Shown: positions 8,130 through 20,491 of the stretch, piece by piece | Layout: every line of letters starts with the position of its first letter | Numbering within the stretch: position 1 is the stretch's first letter | Source of the DNA: Geoglobus acetivorans | GTDB taxonomy: Archaea; Halobacteriota; Archaeoglobi; Archaeoglobales; Archaeoglobaceae | DNA length: 64,000 bases | Assembly (NCBI RefSeq): GCF_000789255.1 | Contig: NZ_CP009552.1 | Coordinates: forward strand, 1,364,001 to 1,428,000 | Direction: 5' to 3' | The notes under the pieces: model-generated | Databases searched by the model: none | What the model saw: the letters and a program-made list of their open reading frames with translations, nothing else | Told to the model about the DNA's origin: nothing | Made by a program: the position numbers and the translations under genes

Positions 8130-9056
8130 ATGATTCTCGTAACCGGTGGGGCGGGCTTCATTGGCAGCCATGTTGTTGACAGGCTCATTTCTGAAGGTCA
8201 TGACGTGAGGGTTATTGACAATCTCTCATCCGGAGATGAAAGTTTTCTTAACAGAGATGCCGAATTCATCAAAGGCGATCTCAGGAATTACCATGTGGCC
8301 GAAATGGCGTTAAAGGATGTTGAAGAGGTGTGGCATATTGCCGCCAATCCTGACGTCAGGGTTTCAAGTCAGAGGCCAGAAGAGATTTACGAAAACAACA
8401 TCCTTGCAACCTACAACCTGCTTGAGGCCATGAGAAAGAGAGGCGTGGACAGAATCATATTCACCTCCACCTCAACCGTTTACGGAGAGGCGGAGAAAAT
8501 ACCAACTCCAGAAGACTACCCAACAGTTCCCATTTCCGTTTACGGTGCATCGAAGCTGGCCGGAGAGGCAATGATAGCATCCTACTGCCATACATTCGAC
8601 ATGAAGTCCTGGGTCTTCAGATTTGCAAACGTGATCGGCAGGAGGAGCAGGCACGGCGTGATCTACGATTTCATAATGAAGCTGAAGAGAAATCCCAAAG
8701 AACTCGAGATCCTGGGAAACGGCGAACAGAATAAATCATACATCTACATTGACGACTGCATTTCAGCAATGTTCCACGCCGTTAGAAATGCGGACGAGAC
8801 TGTCAACATATTCAACATAGGCAGTGAGGACCAGATAAAGGTCAGGAGGATAGCGGAAATCGTGTGTGAGGAGATGGGACTGAATCCTGTTTTCAGATTC
8901 ACCGGGGGAGAAAGGGGCTGGAAAGGAGATGTGCCGGTAATGCTTCTTGCCATAGAGAGACTGAAGAGTCTTGGATGGACACCAGAATACGGCAGCGAAG
9001 AGGCCGTAAGAAAGACCGTGCAGGATTTACTCAACGAGGGCGTAATCAACGGTTAA
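8130..9056 (+). CDS. NAD-dependent nucleotide-sugar epimerase/dehydratase
   Basis: This extended short-chain dehydrogenase (309 residues) has the Rossmann motif GGAGFIGSH at the N-terminus, the STSTVYGEAEKIPTPEDYP substrate loop, and the catalytic YGASK (Tyr-x3-Lys). The family interconverts UDP- or GDP-sugars; UDP-glucose 4-epimerase is the closest general match, but the substrate cannot be read from sequence. The ATG at 8130 is preferred over TTG at 8124 because a TATATATA box at 8103-8110 lies the right distance before it for a leaderless message. The last 30 bases overlap ccmB on the other strand. No other glycan gene is nearby. Confidence 0.88.
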   Translation: MILVTGGAGFIGSHVVDRLISEGHDVRVIDNLSSGDESFLNRDAEFIKGDLRNYHVAEMALKDVEEVWHIAANPDVRVSSQRPEEIYENNILATYNLLEAMRKRGVDRIIFTSTSTVYGEAEKIPTPEDYPTVPISVYGASKLAGEAMIASYCHTFDMKSWVFRFANVIGRRSRHGVIYDFIMKLKRNPKELEILGNGEQNKSYIYIDDCISAMFHAVRNADETVNIFNIGSEDQIKVRRIAEIVCEEMGLNPVFRFTGGERGWKGDVPVMLLAIERLKSLGWTPEYGSEEAVRKTVQDLLNEGVING

Positions 9057-9665
9057 ATACCCCACACCGATCATCGCCATCGTGAATGCAATAATTACTG
9101 AGAGAGGGGCAGAAATTCCCTCAACGTTACCGTTTACTGCCATGGTAAATGCCTGCACGGTAGACAGTACAACTGGAAAGAGAACGGGAAACAGCAAAAC
9201 TGGCAGAAGAAGTTCTCTCGCCCTGGATTTTATTACGAGAAGGGATAGTGAGCTGCTGATGACCACAAATGCAAGATTTCCGAGCGTTATAGACACGACA
9301 GCAAGAAAGAGATTTTCAGGATAAATGCCGAAAACGGCAATGAATATGGGTATCAGAAGTGCCTGAATCATGAGCATCAACACACCATTGAAAACAATTT
9401 TGCCGAAGAGTATCGAGGTTGGTGGCAGGGGTGAGATCTTCAGCGCCTCAAGTGTTCCTGTTTCAACCTCCTTCAGAAAAGCTCTTGAGTAGCCGAGCAT
9501 TCCGGCAAATATGAAGACGAGCCAGAGAATTGCAGGATCGGGATTTTCCATCGTAGCGCTGAAAAGCATGATCGAAAGCAGCGCAAAGAGAAACATGAAA
9601 TTGATCGTGTTTTTCGTTCTGAACTCGATTTTCAGATCCTTAAATGCCACTTTCAGAAATTTCAT
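9027..9665 (-). CDS. ccmB: Heme exporter CcmB-type ABC permease
   Basis: The 212-residue membrane protein has about six hydrophobic helices and the family start FLKVAFKDLKIEFRTKNTIN, with the loop EVETGTLEALKISPLPP typical of CcmB. CcmA and CcmB form the ABC part of the machine that frees holo-CcmE during cytochrome c maturation. Its ATG overlaps the ccmA stop as ATGA. Other ccm genes (ccmC, ccmE, ccmF) are not in the window. Its presence fits an organism with c-type cytochromes. Confidence 0.87.
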   Translation of the reverse strand: MKFLKVAFKDLKIEFRTKNTINFMFLFALLSIMLFSATMENPDPAILWLVFIFAGMLGYSRAFLKEVETGTLEALKISPLPPTSILFGKIVFNGVLMLMIQALLIPIFIAVFGIYPENLFLAVVSITLGNLAFVVISSSLSLLVIKSRARELLLPVLLFPVLFPVVLSTVQAFTMAVNGNVEGISAPLSVIIAFTMAMIGVGYLTVDYALVE

Positions 9666-10321
9666 AGCATCACTCTCCGGTAAGTCTCCTCAACGTCCTC
9701 GATTTCCCCATCATAGACGATTTCGCCATCTCTCAGCATTACAACCCTCTCGCAGAGTTCTTCAGCCTCGCCGAGATTATGGGTGGTGAAGAGTAAAGTG
9801 CTTTTGTAGTCTCTCACTGCCTCAAAAAGCCTTTCCCTGCCCTCAACATCAAGTCCGGTTGTTGGTTCATCCAGTATTAAAATATCCGGCTCGTTGAGCA
9901 GTGCCCTTGCAATCGAGAGCCTCTGCTTCATACCCCGCGAGTAGTTCCGGACGAGGTCGTGTCTCCTCCTCCACAAACCGAACTGTTCGAGAAGCTCTCT
10001 AATCCTGCCATCATCAACACCATAGATTCCGGCAAAAAACCGAAGATTCTCATAAGCGGTCAGATCATCGTAAAGGAATGTGTTGTGGCTGACAACACCC
10101 ATTCTCGACTTGACAGACTCATCAATCCTCTCACTTCCGCAAACAACCACGCTACCCCTTGTAGGCCTGATCTGGCCAGTTATTATTCTGACGGTTGTGG
10201 TCTTCCCGCTTCCGTTGGGACCGAGCAAAGCAACCCTTTCGTTCTCCGATACCGAGAAACTCACCCCTTTAAGAACCTTTACCCTGCCAAAGCTTTTTTC
10301 AACATTTTTAAGCTCAATCAT
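9662..10321 (-). CDS. ccmA: Heme exporter CcmA-type ABC ATPase
   Basis: This ABC ATPase of 219 residues contains Walker A GPNGSGKTT, signature NYSRGMKQRLSIARALL, Walker B ILILDEPTTGLD and the switch histidine in TTHNLGEAEEL. Pairing with CcmB assigns it to cytochrome c biogenesis rather than to a drug exporter. The start is taken at the ATG of MIELKNVEKSFG (10321); an upstream in-frame ATG would run further into the oxidoreductase gene. It overlaps that gene by 8 bases and ccmB by 4, so all belong to one transcript. Confidence 0.88.
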   Translation of the reverse strand: MIELKNVEKSFGRVKVLKGVSFSVSENERVALLGPNGSGKTTTVRIITGQIRPTRGSVVVCGSERIDESVKSRMGVVSHNTFLYDDLTAYENLRFFAGIYGVDDGRIRELLEQFGLWRRRHDLVRNYSRGMKQRLSIARALLNEPDILILDEPTTGLDVEGRERLFEAVRDYKSTLLFTTHNLGEAEELCERVVMLRDGEIVYDGEIEDVEETYRRVML

Positions 10322-11474
10322 ACAGTTCCTCCAGCAAGTTTTCAACGCCGAGAGCTATTCCATCCACCTCGATGTCCTTGCCCTTCGCACCGTCACCGAC
10401 GACATACACGTTCTCAAATGGCGTTCTGCATCCCGTGTCCTTCCCCGCCATAACCCTGTTCACGGGCCAGTCTCCACGATAGCTCTGGACGGCAATGATC
10501 TCATACTCGTATCCTTTAAGAATTTCCCTGAGGTCCCTCAATCCTTCAGCAATCTCCTCAATTCTGCCATCCCTCAGGGGCTGATGTGCCTGAAGCATGT
10601 GCTTTTCTCCAAGATTATCGTCAGCATTGGTTACCTCATTCATGCCAGAGATCTTCCTTCCCGGAGTGAGCAAAACACCACTGTGCCCTATGAAGGGTTC
10701 CTTCAGGGCGATGGTGTATTTAACACCTCTGCTTTCAGGCGGGGTGCTGATTTCCTTTCCGGCAAGCTTCATGGTGAGCCTGTGGCCGATGTTGGAGATC
10801 AGAACGTCAAACTCCCTCTCATCCTTCCCGTAAATCTTAACCGACCCTTCCGGCCTGATAGCACTGATTTCACATCTAAGGTTGATTTTTCCACCGTTGG
10901 ATTCGATGATTTCCACAAGCTCATCAATCACAGCCCTGCATCCGCCCACCGGTACCCCCGGACCCCTGTATTTCATCGTCTGCTCCACTATCGGCATGAG
11001 CTCGCTGAATCGCATCTGGTCAGGAAAAACACTCAGACTCCAGCCGAGGAACGCTTCAAGAGTTTTTGATGCTTTTTCTGATAACGATTTTGAGAATTCG
11101 TCCAGCTTTCTGTCTCTTCCGAGCTTCAGAAGCAATGTTTCAAGATTCAGCTTTAACCCGTCTGAAAAAGGGAAGCTTTTCCTTGTAACCTTCTCAAACT
11201 CCCCATCCCACAGAATTTCAGCTTCAGGATTTGAATTCACAATTTCAACATCTGCACCTGCCTTCCTGAGAAGTCTGGCCAGTGGCCCCCTGCTCCCGTG
11301 AGGTATCATGTGCAGCGCTCCCGTGCTTACCTCATAACCCCTGTATAGGATGGAGGTGAACCTTCCACCGGGAAACGGAAGTTTTTCGAAAATTTCGACT
11401 TCTTCTCCCTTCGAAGCCAGAATTGCTCCAGTTAGCAACCCCCCAAGCCCTGCACCGATTATCCCGACTCTCAT
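10314..11474 (-). CDS. Phytoene-dehydrogenase-like FAD-dependent oxidoreductase
   Basis: The 386-residue protein opens with the FAD-binding GIIGAGLGGLLTGAILASKG and has FPGGRFTS, then a second flavin contact at the end (NVYVVGDGAKGKDIEVDGI). This is the amine-oxidase/phytoene desaturase superfamily that oxidises or saturates isoprenoid chains and other lipids; the substrate is unknown. It overlaps the short ferredoxin as ATGA and ccmA by 8 bases, so the ferredoxin is the obvious electron partner. A geranylgeranyl-lipid or quinone reductase role is possible but not shown by the sequence. Confidence 0.8.
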   Translation of the reverse strand: MRVGIIGAGLGGLLTGAILASKGEEVEIFEKLPFPGGRFTSILYRGYEVSTGALHMIPHGSRGPLARLLRKAGADVEIVNSNPEAEILWDGEFEKVTRKSFPFSDGLKLNLETLLLKLGRDRKLDEFSKSLSEKASKTLEAFLGWSLSVFPDQMRFSELMPIVEQTMKYRGPGVPVGGCRAVIDELVEIIESNGGKINLRCEISAIRPEGSVKIYGKDEREFDVLISNIGHRLTMKLAGKEISTPPESRGVKYTIALKEPFIGHSGVLLTPGRKISGMNEVTNADDNLGEKHMLQAHQPLRDGRIEEIAEGLRDLREILKGYEYEIIAVQSYRGDWPVNRVMAGKDTGCRTPFENVYVVGDGAKGKDIEVDGIALGVENLLEELYD

Positions 11475-11641
11475 TCAACCACCAGTGCCGAAAGCGGACA
11501 GTAATGTATGCATCTTCTGCAGAGGGTGCATTTCTCGTGATCTATCTCCGCCTTCCCCAGAACATCTATCGCATCAAACCTGCACGAAAGCATGCAGAAG
11601 GCACATCCGACACATCTTTCCGTAACAATTACTCTCTCCAC
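11471..11641 (-). CDS. Short 2x[4Fe-4S] ferredoxin
   Basis: A GTG at 11641 opens a 56-residue frame with two cluster motifs: CVGCAFCMLSC and CTLCRRCIHYCP. The first motif has Cys-x2-Cys-x2-Cys-x3-Cys without the usual proline, the second has it. Its TGA overlaps the ATG of the FAD oxidoreductase (11471-11474), so the two are coupled and it probably passes electrons to or from that enzyme. An A/T-rich element near 11662-11674 lies about 27 bases upstream and fits a leaderless GTG start. Confidence 0.85.
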   Translation of the reverse strand: MERVIVTERCVGCAFCMLSCRFDAIDVLGKAEIDHEKCTLCRRCIHYCPLSALVVE

Positions 11642-11684
11642 AACAGTAAATGAAAGGCCGGAATTAAAAAATTTCTTTCCAAGA

Positions 11685-12770
11685 TTATGCCTTCAGAACC
11701 CCAAGCTCTGTGAGTCTTTCCGGCAGATACACATCCGTCACGTAATCGAGACCGTATTTTGCGAGAGCCTGCTGTTCTGATTTCTTTTTAAGATCGAGCT
11801 GAAGCTTGACCTCAGTTTTCCAGAAGTCAGTATCAAACCTCGGATCAGTCAGTATGGCGTTCAGTGCCTTTATGTCCTGCTCGGTTAGCTTGTCAGATGG
11901 AAGCTTGTACTTCACGATATCGGTTGGCCTTATCCCCACGAACATTGCCGAAGGGGTGGCGAGATACTCACTCAGATGTGCAGATTTTATGCTCCCGTAG
12001 GCAACACTGGCGTAAATCCTGTAACTCCAGGGATCACCATCTGTAAAAACCACGACCGGAAGATTTAGTTCGGTGTTAAGCCTTTTAAGCAGTCTTCTGG
12101 TGCTTCTTGCTGGCTGTCCCTTGAGGTGGACTATTATTGCATCAAATTTCTCGTCAAAGCCATTCTCAACAAGCCTGTCTCTCATACCACCTGTTTCTAT
12201 GGCTATGACGAATTTTGCATCGTGATCAACGAATTCAAGCTTATCCACATTAACAGGAATCTGGTATCCTCCCTCACCAACGTCCTCCTGACAGTGAATT
12301 TCTCTCACACCCCTCCTCGTCTCTTCCCTGATTCTCACCGGGCCTATGACTGTTGCACCATCCTCTTCAGGCCTTATGTGGAAATGCTCTCTCTGAAAAG
12401 CCGTTAGAATTTCGAGGTCTTCAATCAGTCTGTCGCTGTCAGACTGGTCGTCAAACTTCGCCAGGCCCCAGTTCTCTGAAATGTAGTAAAGCTCTCTGAG
12501 TGTGGAGGACTTGTTGATTCTCAGCTGATCCTTGATGAAACCCATAACATAAGCCATCCTCAGCATCATGTATGCTCCTTTGAGTGTTTTAGCAGTCCTT
12601 GTAGAGGTTCGGTCTCCGTAAACCCACACCTCACTCTCTTCATTGAATTCTATGTTGTACTTCGTCCTCGTGGAGATCTTTATCTCAGGAATTTCTCCAT
12701 TCTTGAGCTGGTTGTATATAGACTCAGCTATGGAGAGCAGAGACTCAAGTGCTTTCTTCTCCATATTCAT
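11685..12770 (-). CDS. top6A: DNA topoisomerase VI subunit A
   Basis: Subunit A (Spo11 family) makes the double-strand cut of the type IIB enzyme. The 361 residues show the catalytic tyrosine region [15 protein letters not shown] (near residue 98) and the TOPRIM metal residues in VIAIETGG and TDGDPW. It follows top6B on the same strand with a 26-base overlap, the standard pairing. An ATG at 12770 or two codons later could serve as start. Length agrees with archaeal homologues. Confidence 0.97.
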   Translation of the reverse strand: MNMEKKALESLLSIAESIYNQLKNGEIPEIKISTRTKYNIEFNEESEVWVYGDRTSTRTAKTLKGAYMMLRMAYVMGFIKDQLRINKSSTLRELYYISENWGLAKFDDQSDSDRLIEDLEILTAFQREHFHIRPEEDGATVIGPVRIREETRRGVREIHCQEDVGEGGYQIPVNVDKLEFVDHDAKFVIAIETGGMRDRLVENGFDEKFDAIIVHLKGQPARSTRRLLKRLNTELNLPVVVFTDGDPWSYRIYASVAYGSIKSAHLSEYLATPSAMFVGIRPTDIVKYKLPSDKLTEQDIKALNAILTDPRFDTDFWKTEVKLQLDLKKKSEQQALAKYGLDYVTDVYLPERLTELGVLKA

Positions 12771-14532
12771 AGTTCACAACCTCTGCACCGGCTACAAGTT
12801 CCTTCTCAATCCCCTCAACCAGGGGCCTGCTGTTCACGTGTCTCCCACTGAATTCATACTCTATTCTTTCAGTCTCCCCGGGATTTATTTCAACGTCCCA
12901 CTTTGCAGTTCTGTTACCATTTATCCCTCCGTCACACATCTCATAAATCCTCAACCTTTTTCTGGAATTTGAAAAATTGGATATCTCAACCACAGCTTTA
13001 TTTCCGTTCACAGCCCTTGAAACGTACACCTTGCCCATAATCCTGGCAATGACCTTTTCGGGATCCACCATCTCTTTTTCCACAACCTCGCTTATCTTTT
13101 CTGCAAGCAAAGGCAGAATTCTCATCAGCTCCTCTTCTTTCTTCTTCTTTTTCTGTATCGAAACTTTTCTGTCCAGGTATTCCTTCAGCTTCCTTCCGCA
13201 CTCCTGAAGGGCAAGCTTTGCCTCGTCTATAATCTCAGGCACAGTGGCAACAGCTTCCTTCGATTCAGACACATAAGGAACGTTTGTCGAAGCGACGTGA
13301 ACAAGAATCACCATGGGAGCTACCGGAAGCTCGCTTTTAGACTGCTGAAGGCCGTAATTCTTCCAGTTCACACTCACAATCGCCTGGGTTAAGGCACATC
13401 CGCTTTGCTGGTAAAGCAGGGGGATCTTGTTTGCAAATCTCAGCACAGACACTTTGTCCTCCTTCAGACTGCCTCCATAAGCTATTCCTGCCTCAACGAG
13501 GAAAGGATGGCCGGAATGAACCTTCGGCTTTCTCGTTACGGCATACACAAATTCGGGAGAGTACTCCTGCATGAGACTTTTCATTATGAGCTGGCTTCCG
13601 ATCGGAGAGAGGCAGTCTATGGGGGGCGGAAGGAGATCAGTCTCCCTGAAAGCATTCACCAGCCTTTCGGCATCTTCTCTCGTGAGCTGAGATGGCGTAA
13701 GATCTGGACTCAGGCCCGCTTTCTGGAGAATTTCTTCGCTTATCTTGTCGCCAACCCTGACAAACTCGCTTTTCAGGAAGTTTTTGAGGTCCCTTGCCTT
13801 TGTGGTTTTCAGCATTGCCATCAGCGTACCAATCTCAATGCCGTGAGGGTGGGGTTTGATTTCCTTTGGTGGCTCAGGTGGCACATCGCTGACCCTATCA
13901 AATTCGAAAACCTCACCATCTGGAGAGATGAAGGTTATCTTGGCATGGGGGTTCACGACGGACGTTTCCTTGAGGTATTCCAGAACGCTCTGCTTCCTCT
14001 CCCTCACGTAACTGCCCCTGACTTCGAGCTCAATTCTCGTTCCGTGCGGGCTGTACCACTCAACGTCCTCTTCTCTCAGAATTTCGGGTTCGTTCTTTTT
14101 CGTGTCAATCATAATTTCAAATCTGTACGCCTTTCCACCCTCTACCTTGGACGTTACAACAGCAGGTTTTCCAGTAGTAATCTGGGCGTACAGCACAGCC
14201 GAAGAGATTCCAATTCCCTGCTGTCCTCTGCTCTGCTTGATTGCATGAAATCTCGAACCGTAGAGAAGTTTCCCAAAAACCCTCGGAACGTGTTCTCTGT
14301 CGATTCCAGGACCATTGTCCTCAACAACTATCCTGAACGTGTTTTCCGAGACTTTCGTAATCTTAACAAGAATGTCGGGGAGAATTCCTGCCTCTTCACA
14401 GGCATCGAGACTGTTGTCCACCGCTTCCCTCACACACGTTATCAGGGCTTTGGATGGATTGGAGTAACCGAGAATGTGTTTATTCTTCTCAAAGAATTCT
14501 GCAATGCTTATTTCCTTATGTTCCGAGCTCAT
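12745..14532 (-). CDS. top6B: DNA topoisomerase VI subunit B
   Basis: Subunit B is the ATPase of topoisomerase VI. The GHKL motifs are seen as [39 protein letters not shown] and the [11 protein letters not shown] lid, followed by the helix-two-turn-helix and transducer regions. The transducer carries a lysine in the sequence [16 protein letters not shown]. At 595 residues it includes the extra C-terminal immunoglobulin-like domain that some archaea have (about residues 490-590). It follows the small RAM protein by one base and overlaps top6A. Confidence 0.97.
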   Translation of the reverse strand: MSSEHKEISIAEFFEKNKHILGYSNPSKALITCVREAVDNSLDACEEAGILPDILVKITKVSENTFRIVVEDNGPGIDREHVPRVFGKLLYGSRFHAIKQSRGQQGIGISSAVLYAQITTGKPAVVTSKVEGGKAYRFEIMIDTKKNEPEILREEDVEWYSPHGTRIELEVRGSYVRERKQSVLEYLKETSVVNPHAKITFISPDGEVFEFDRVSDVPPEPPKEIKPHPHGIEIGTLMAMLKTTKARDLKNFLKSEFVRVGDKISEEILQKAGLSPDLTPSQLTREDAERLVNAFRETDLLPPPIDCLSPIGSQLIMKSLMQEYSPEFVYAVTRKPKVHSGHPFLVEAGIAYGGSLKEDKVSVLRFANKIPLLYQQSGCALTQAIVSVNWKNYGLQQSKSELPVAPMVILVHVASTNVPYVSESKEAVATVPEIIDEAKLALQECGRKLKEYLDRKVSIQKKKKKEEELMRILPLLAEKISEVVEKEMVDPEKVIARIMGKVYVSRAVNGNKAVVEISNFSNSRKRLRIYEMCDGGINGNRTAKWDVEINPGETERIEYEFSGRHVNSRPLVEGIEKELVAGAEVVNYEYGEEST

Positions 14533-14533
14533 A

Positions 14534-14764
14534 TCATATTTCTGCGCCTATTACCGTGCTCGTTTTTATAACACCCTCTATCTCCCTTATGGTATCGACG
14601 GTTTTGTTCAGCTCTGAAAGGCTTGATGCCTCGATAATCACAACGAAATCGAACTCTCCAAACACGTGATAAACATCCCTGACATTTTTCATTGCTTTGA
14701 GTTCAGAATAGACCGGTTTTTCCTTGCCGGGCGAGACGCTGACCATTGTAACTCCGATTACCAT
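14534..14764 (-). CDS. Stand-alone Lrp/AsnC ligand-binding (RAM) domain protein
   Basis: The protein is about 76 residues from the ATG at 14764 and consists only of the alpha-beta RAM domain of Lrp-type regulators (VIGVTMVSVSPGKEK, then DVYHVFGEFDFVVIIEA). No DNA-binding helix-turn-helix is present. A TATA sequence TTATATATTTT near 14784-14795 lies 24 bases before this ATG, so a longer frame to 14806 is unlikely. It ends one base before the top6B start and so leads the topoisomerase VI operon. Such stand-alone domains bind amino acids and can pair with full-length Lrp proteins; a role in the topoisomerase operon is unknown. Confidence 0.82.
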   Translation of the reverse strand: MVIGVTMVSVSPGKEKPVYSELKAMKNVRDVYHVFGEFDFVVIIEASSLSELNKTVDTIREIEGVIKTSTVIGAEI

Positions 14765-14886
14765 GTTTTCTTCTTTAACTGGAAAATATATAACGTTTTT
14801 CCTCAAAAAAGAGCCTTGAGCCAGGATTCATGCCTGCAGACCTGCCGGGGACATGAGCAGAAAGAAAAGATATACCAGAGCCCAAA

Positions 14887-15279
14887 TCAATCATCAAGTC
14901 CAAATTCCCCCAGATATGCATGCACGTTGATCAAAAAATCGTTGAGCTTCTCAAATGGAACGATTACAGAATGGTGAAAATAGACCAGATCGTCAATGAG
15001 AGGAACAACCACGGGAACCACCCTCCTTCCAAGAATTCTTTCAAGCCTTTTGCATCTAATCGCATGTTTTTCGGCTTCCCTTTTAATTGCAGAAAGCCTG
15101 TACCACTTTTCAGTATATCTCTTCGCATCTATCCCGAGAACAAGATCAAATCGCTCTGCAACAACATCAATCTCCGCTCTGCCAGATTCATCTCTAAAAA
15201 CATACCTGAACCTCGTCTCGAACCCGTGTTCCTCGAGTATGTTCCTGACGATTTCCTCAAATTCCTGCCAGGAATTCAT
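14887..15279 (-). CDS. PD-(D/E)XK nuclease-like protein
   Basis: The 130 residues begin with WQEFEEIVRNILEEHGFETRF and contain GRAEIDVVAE followed by LVLGIDAKRY, giving the Asp and D-x-Lys of a restriction-endonuclease fold (PD-(D/E)XK). Similar archaeal proteins are annotated as restriction-endonuclease-like or as cousins of Holliday-junction resolvase Hjc; the exact substrate is unknown. It overlaps the DUF1786 gene by 23 bases on the same strand and is probably cotranscribed. No methyltransferase is beside it, which argues against a classical restriction system. Confidence 0.72.
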   Translation of the reverse strand: MNSWQEFEEIVRNILEEHGFETRFRYVFRDESGRAEIDVVAERFDLVLGIDAKRYTEKWYRLSAIKREAEKHAIRCKRLERILGRRVVPVVVPLIDDLVYFHHSVIVPFEKLNDFLINVHAYLGEFGLDD

Positions 15280-16285
15280 GGTTCTTCAGCAGATTGACCA
15301 TGCCGAGGTTTCCAACGACCATGACATCTCCTGCAGGATTTGCCTCTCTGAAATCTGCGATGTGGGCATTGGGGCCTGTTTTTACGAAATCCTTCACATC
15401 CACTACTGCATCAATCCACGCCCCATGCCCTCCCTGTTCATACACGGTCTCGTTATCCAGCTCTCCACGAATAAATTTCCCGGCAAGCTCTTCAACATCC
15501 ATATTCCTCACAATGGACGTGTGATGCTCCATGAGGGAGTAGATTCTGCCATCTCTGTCAACCACCGCAAAAACCGTGTGTCCATTGCCAAAATTCATCA
15601 CCAGTGCCGGGAATTCCACAGCATCAAGCATTGCCCCCCCTATCGCCGCAAACACAGTATCGATGACATACACCTCAGATTCTCCACCAAGAAAGTCCAA
15701 TATTGCGGTAACGGCTGACTTCATCCTGTTGTAATGCTCAGGGACTTCATCGGCAGGATAAAGGAAACTCTCCAAGTATGGGGAATTGTTCAATACCTTC
15801 TCGAACACCCTGAACCTGAATTTTCTGTTGCTCTCAGTAGGAGAAAAGCCGTGATCCTGCACAGCAACAACAAATTTATCGGGCATGCCAATGCCAAATG
15901 ACTCCAGCATTGACGAATATGCAGCCATGTCAACATCAGTCATAAACACTTCACGGGCGTTCTCAACCTTCTCATCCACAATACGAATTCCAAGCTCCTC
16001 AACCCTCTGAAGGTTATCGTTTATCGTGAGAGCAGGCTTCTCAAAAGCATAAACGCTAACTCTCTCCAGCGCATCCCTGACTGCCCTTGAACTCGGACCT
16101 CCTCCCATCGTGTAGCCCGTGAGCAATATATCCTCTCCTTCAGCAGCCAGTTTGCGTACCCTTTCCGCCACAATTATCGTTGGGGAAGGCATTACAGCCT
16201 TGGGACAGTTTCGAACATTCTCTCCCTCAATATACAGCAAGAAGTCCTGAGTCCCCGTACCAACATCCAGCGTGAAAACCTTCAC
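15257..16285 (-). CDS. DUF1786 family protein
   Basis: This 342-residue protein starts MKVFTLDVGTGTQDFLLY, an actin/hexokinase-like phosphate-binding start, and continues LLTGYTMGGGPSSRAV and VMNFGNGHTVFAVVDRDGR, features that match the archaeal and bacterial DUF1786 family (often labelled putative pyruvate-formate-lyase activating protein without proof). No radical-SAM cysteine motif is present. ATP binding is an inference from the glycine pattern. It overlaps the nuclease-like gene by 23 bases and lies 32 bases after the radical-SAM gene. Confidence 0.75.
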   Translation of the reverse strand: MKVFTLDVGTGTQDFLLYIEGENVRNCPKAVMPSPTIIVAERVRKLAAEGEDILLTGYTMGGGPSSRAVRDALERVSVYAFEKPALTINDNLQRVEELGIRIVDEKVENAREVFMTDVDMAAYSSMLESFGIGMPDKFVVAVQDHGFSPTESNRKFRFRVFEKVLNNSPYLESFLYPADEVPEHYNRMKSAVTAILDFLGGESEVYVIDTVFAAIGGAMLDAVEFPALVMNFGNGHTVFAVVDRDGRIYSLMEHHTSIVRNMDVEELAGKFIRGELDNETVYEQGGHGAWIDAVVDVKDFVKTGPNAHIADFREANPAGDVMVVGNLGMVNLLKNHEFLAGI

Positions 16286-16317
16286 ATCATCTCAGAAATT
16301 CGCATGAGATATAAAGC

Positions 16318-17343
16318 TTAACCAGTTTTGATTCCAAAGTCCTGAAGCTTCCTCTGAGATGGGTCGAATGCTACCGCGCGCCTGATGCTGAAGCCCAGCT
16401 TCTTCAGTTCAAGCAAACTGCGCCCCTCTTCTACAAGCCTGGAGGTTTTTAATCCTAAACCCGGAACCTCCAAGGGTCTCAGCTTTTCCCCTTTCTCAAG
16501 CTTTCTGAGTGCAAGAAGTATTTTTGGATCCTCATTCGTGAGATTACCGTCAACCATGACTTCTTCCAGCTCTTTAACATCAAAGCCATACAGTCTGATG
16601 AGCGCATCAGCCCTGTAAAGCTTCACGACCCTGACCCTTCTCTCACCCCTCATGTCCTCAAGGGGCGTCCCTTTGAGTGGTGTAAAGCGGGAATAGTACA
16701 CCCTCTTAACTCCCTTCCCGTAAAGCTTCTCCGCCACCTTAAGAATCTGCACGTCTTTTTCTCCGAGTCCCGCAATCATCTGCGTGGTAAAACTCCTACC
16801 AGCTCTCCTCGCCATTTTTAGAGCAATTCTGAGAGTTCTTGAAAAATCGGACCTTGACTTTGTGGAACACAGCTCGGTTAGAAGCGAGTATGATGGGCTT
16901 TCCAGATTAACACTGATCCTGTCGGCAAGCATTACCGCCTGTTTTATCTGATCTCTGCTGCAACCCGGTATGATTTTGAGGTGAAGATAGCCGTCAAAAT
17001 TTCTTCTTATTATCTCCGCGCTTTCGATGATTTCATCCATCGACCTTTCAGGGTCTTTTATAGAGTTTGAGATAAAAGCGCCATTCACAAGCCTCTTTTC
17101 CATTAGAAGTTCAAAAGCCCTGGTTATTTCTCCAGGTGTGGCTCTGTAACCCCTATTCCAGGCATTATTGCAGTAACGACAATCGTACGAACATGAAGAG
17201 CTTATCAGCGTCTTGAAAAGGTTCAGTCCTGCCGAACGATAGATCGCTCTAAAAGGATCAAACACACACCTTTCATGACATACGTCGAAACGGGAAAGCT
17301 GAATCAGCCTTCTAAGCTTAGATAGTTCCACAAAAAAGAACAT
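16318..17343 (-). CDS. Radical-SAM protein, putative DNA modification/repair family
   Basis: The 341 residues carry the cluster motif CSYDCRYCNN (near residues 51-60) preceded by CHERCVFDPF, and end with a helix-hairpin-helix-like LRPLEVPGLGLKTSRLVEEG. This layout matches the family described as putative DNA modification/repair radical-SAM protein, where the bacterial forms are somewhat longer. The helix-hairpin-helix suggests nucleic-acid contact. The chemistry is unknown. It is the last gene before the 23S rRNA 3' end and is read in the same direction, so readthrough from the rRNA operon could reach it. Confidence 0.75.
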   Translation of the reverse strand: MFFFVELSKLRRLIQLSRFDVCHERCVFDPFRAIYRSAGLNLFKTLISSSCSYDCRYCNNAWNRGYRATPGEITRAFELLMEKRLVNGAFISNSIKDPERSMDEIIESAEIIRRNFDGYLHLKIIPGCSRDQIKQAVMLADRISVNLESPSYSLLTELCSTKSRSDFSRTLRIALKMARRAGRSFTTQMIAGLGEKDVQILKVAEKLYGKGVKRVYYSRFTPLKGTPLEDMRGERRVRVVKLYRADALIRLYGFDVKELEEVMVDGNLTNEDPKILLALRKLEKGEKLRPLEVPGLGLKTSRLVEEGRSLLELKKLGFSIRRAVAFDPSQRKLQDFGIKTG

Positions 17344-17373
17344 GCGATGAAGTCAATAAAAGAATTTCTCAGA

Positions 17374-17395
17374 CCGTGTACAGGTCTGTTCCCAG
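17374..17395. repeat. 23S rRNA processing stem, 3' arm
   Basis: The 22 bases here are a perfect inverted copy of 20393-20414, on the other side of the 23S gene. In archaea the pre-rRNA folds such flanking arms into a long helix that the splicing endonuclease cuts at a bulge-helix-bulge motif. The arms sit directly outside the mature 23S ends. Confidence 0.85.
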
Positions 17396-17399
17396 CATA

Positions 17400-20385
<2,986 letters not shown>

Positions 20386-20392
20386 TAAGTAC

Positions 20393-20414
20393 CTGGGAAC
20401 AGACCTGTACACGG
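20393..20414. repeat. 23S rRNA processing stem, 5' arm
   Basis: This is the exact inverted partner of 17374-17395 and lies just upstream of the 23S 5' end. A second hairpin, CCCGGCGA with TCGCCGGG (around 20453-20468), lies in the spacer between this arm and tRNA-Ala. Confidence 0.85.
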
Positions 20415-20491
20415 CCTCACCGCCCCCATGGGGCTAAGCCCTTCCCCGGCGACTTTTCCATCGCCGGGTGCACCTGAAATACAAGAATTAA

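Noticed and set aside
14807-14886. Possible small RNA between the RAM gene and the nuclease gene
   Set aside because: A TGATGA and a T-run are present, but no full box set or convincing hairpin could be made.
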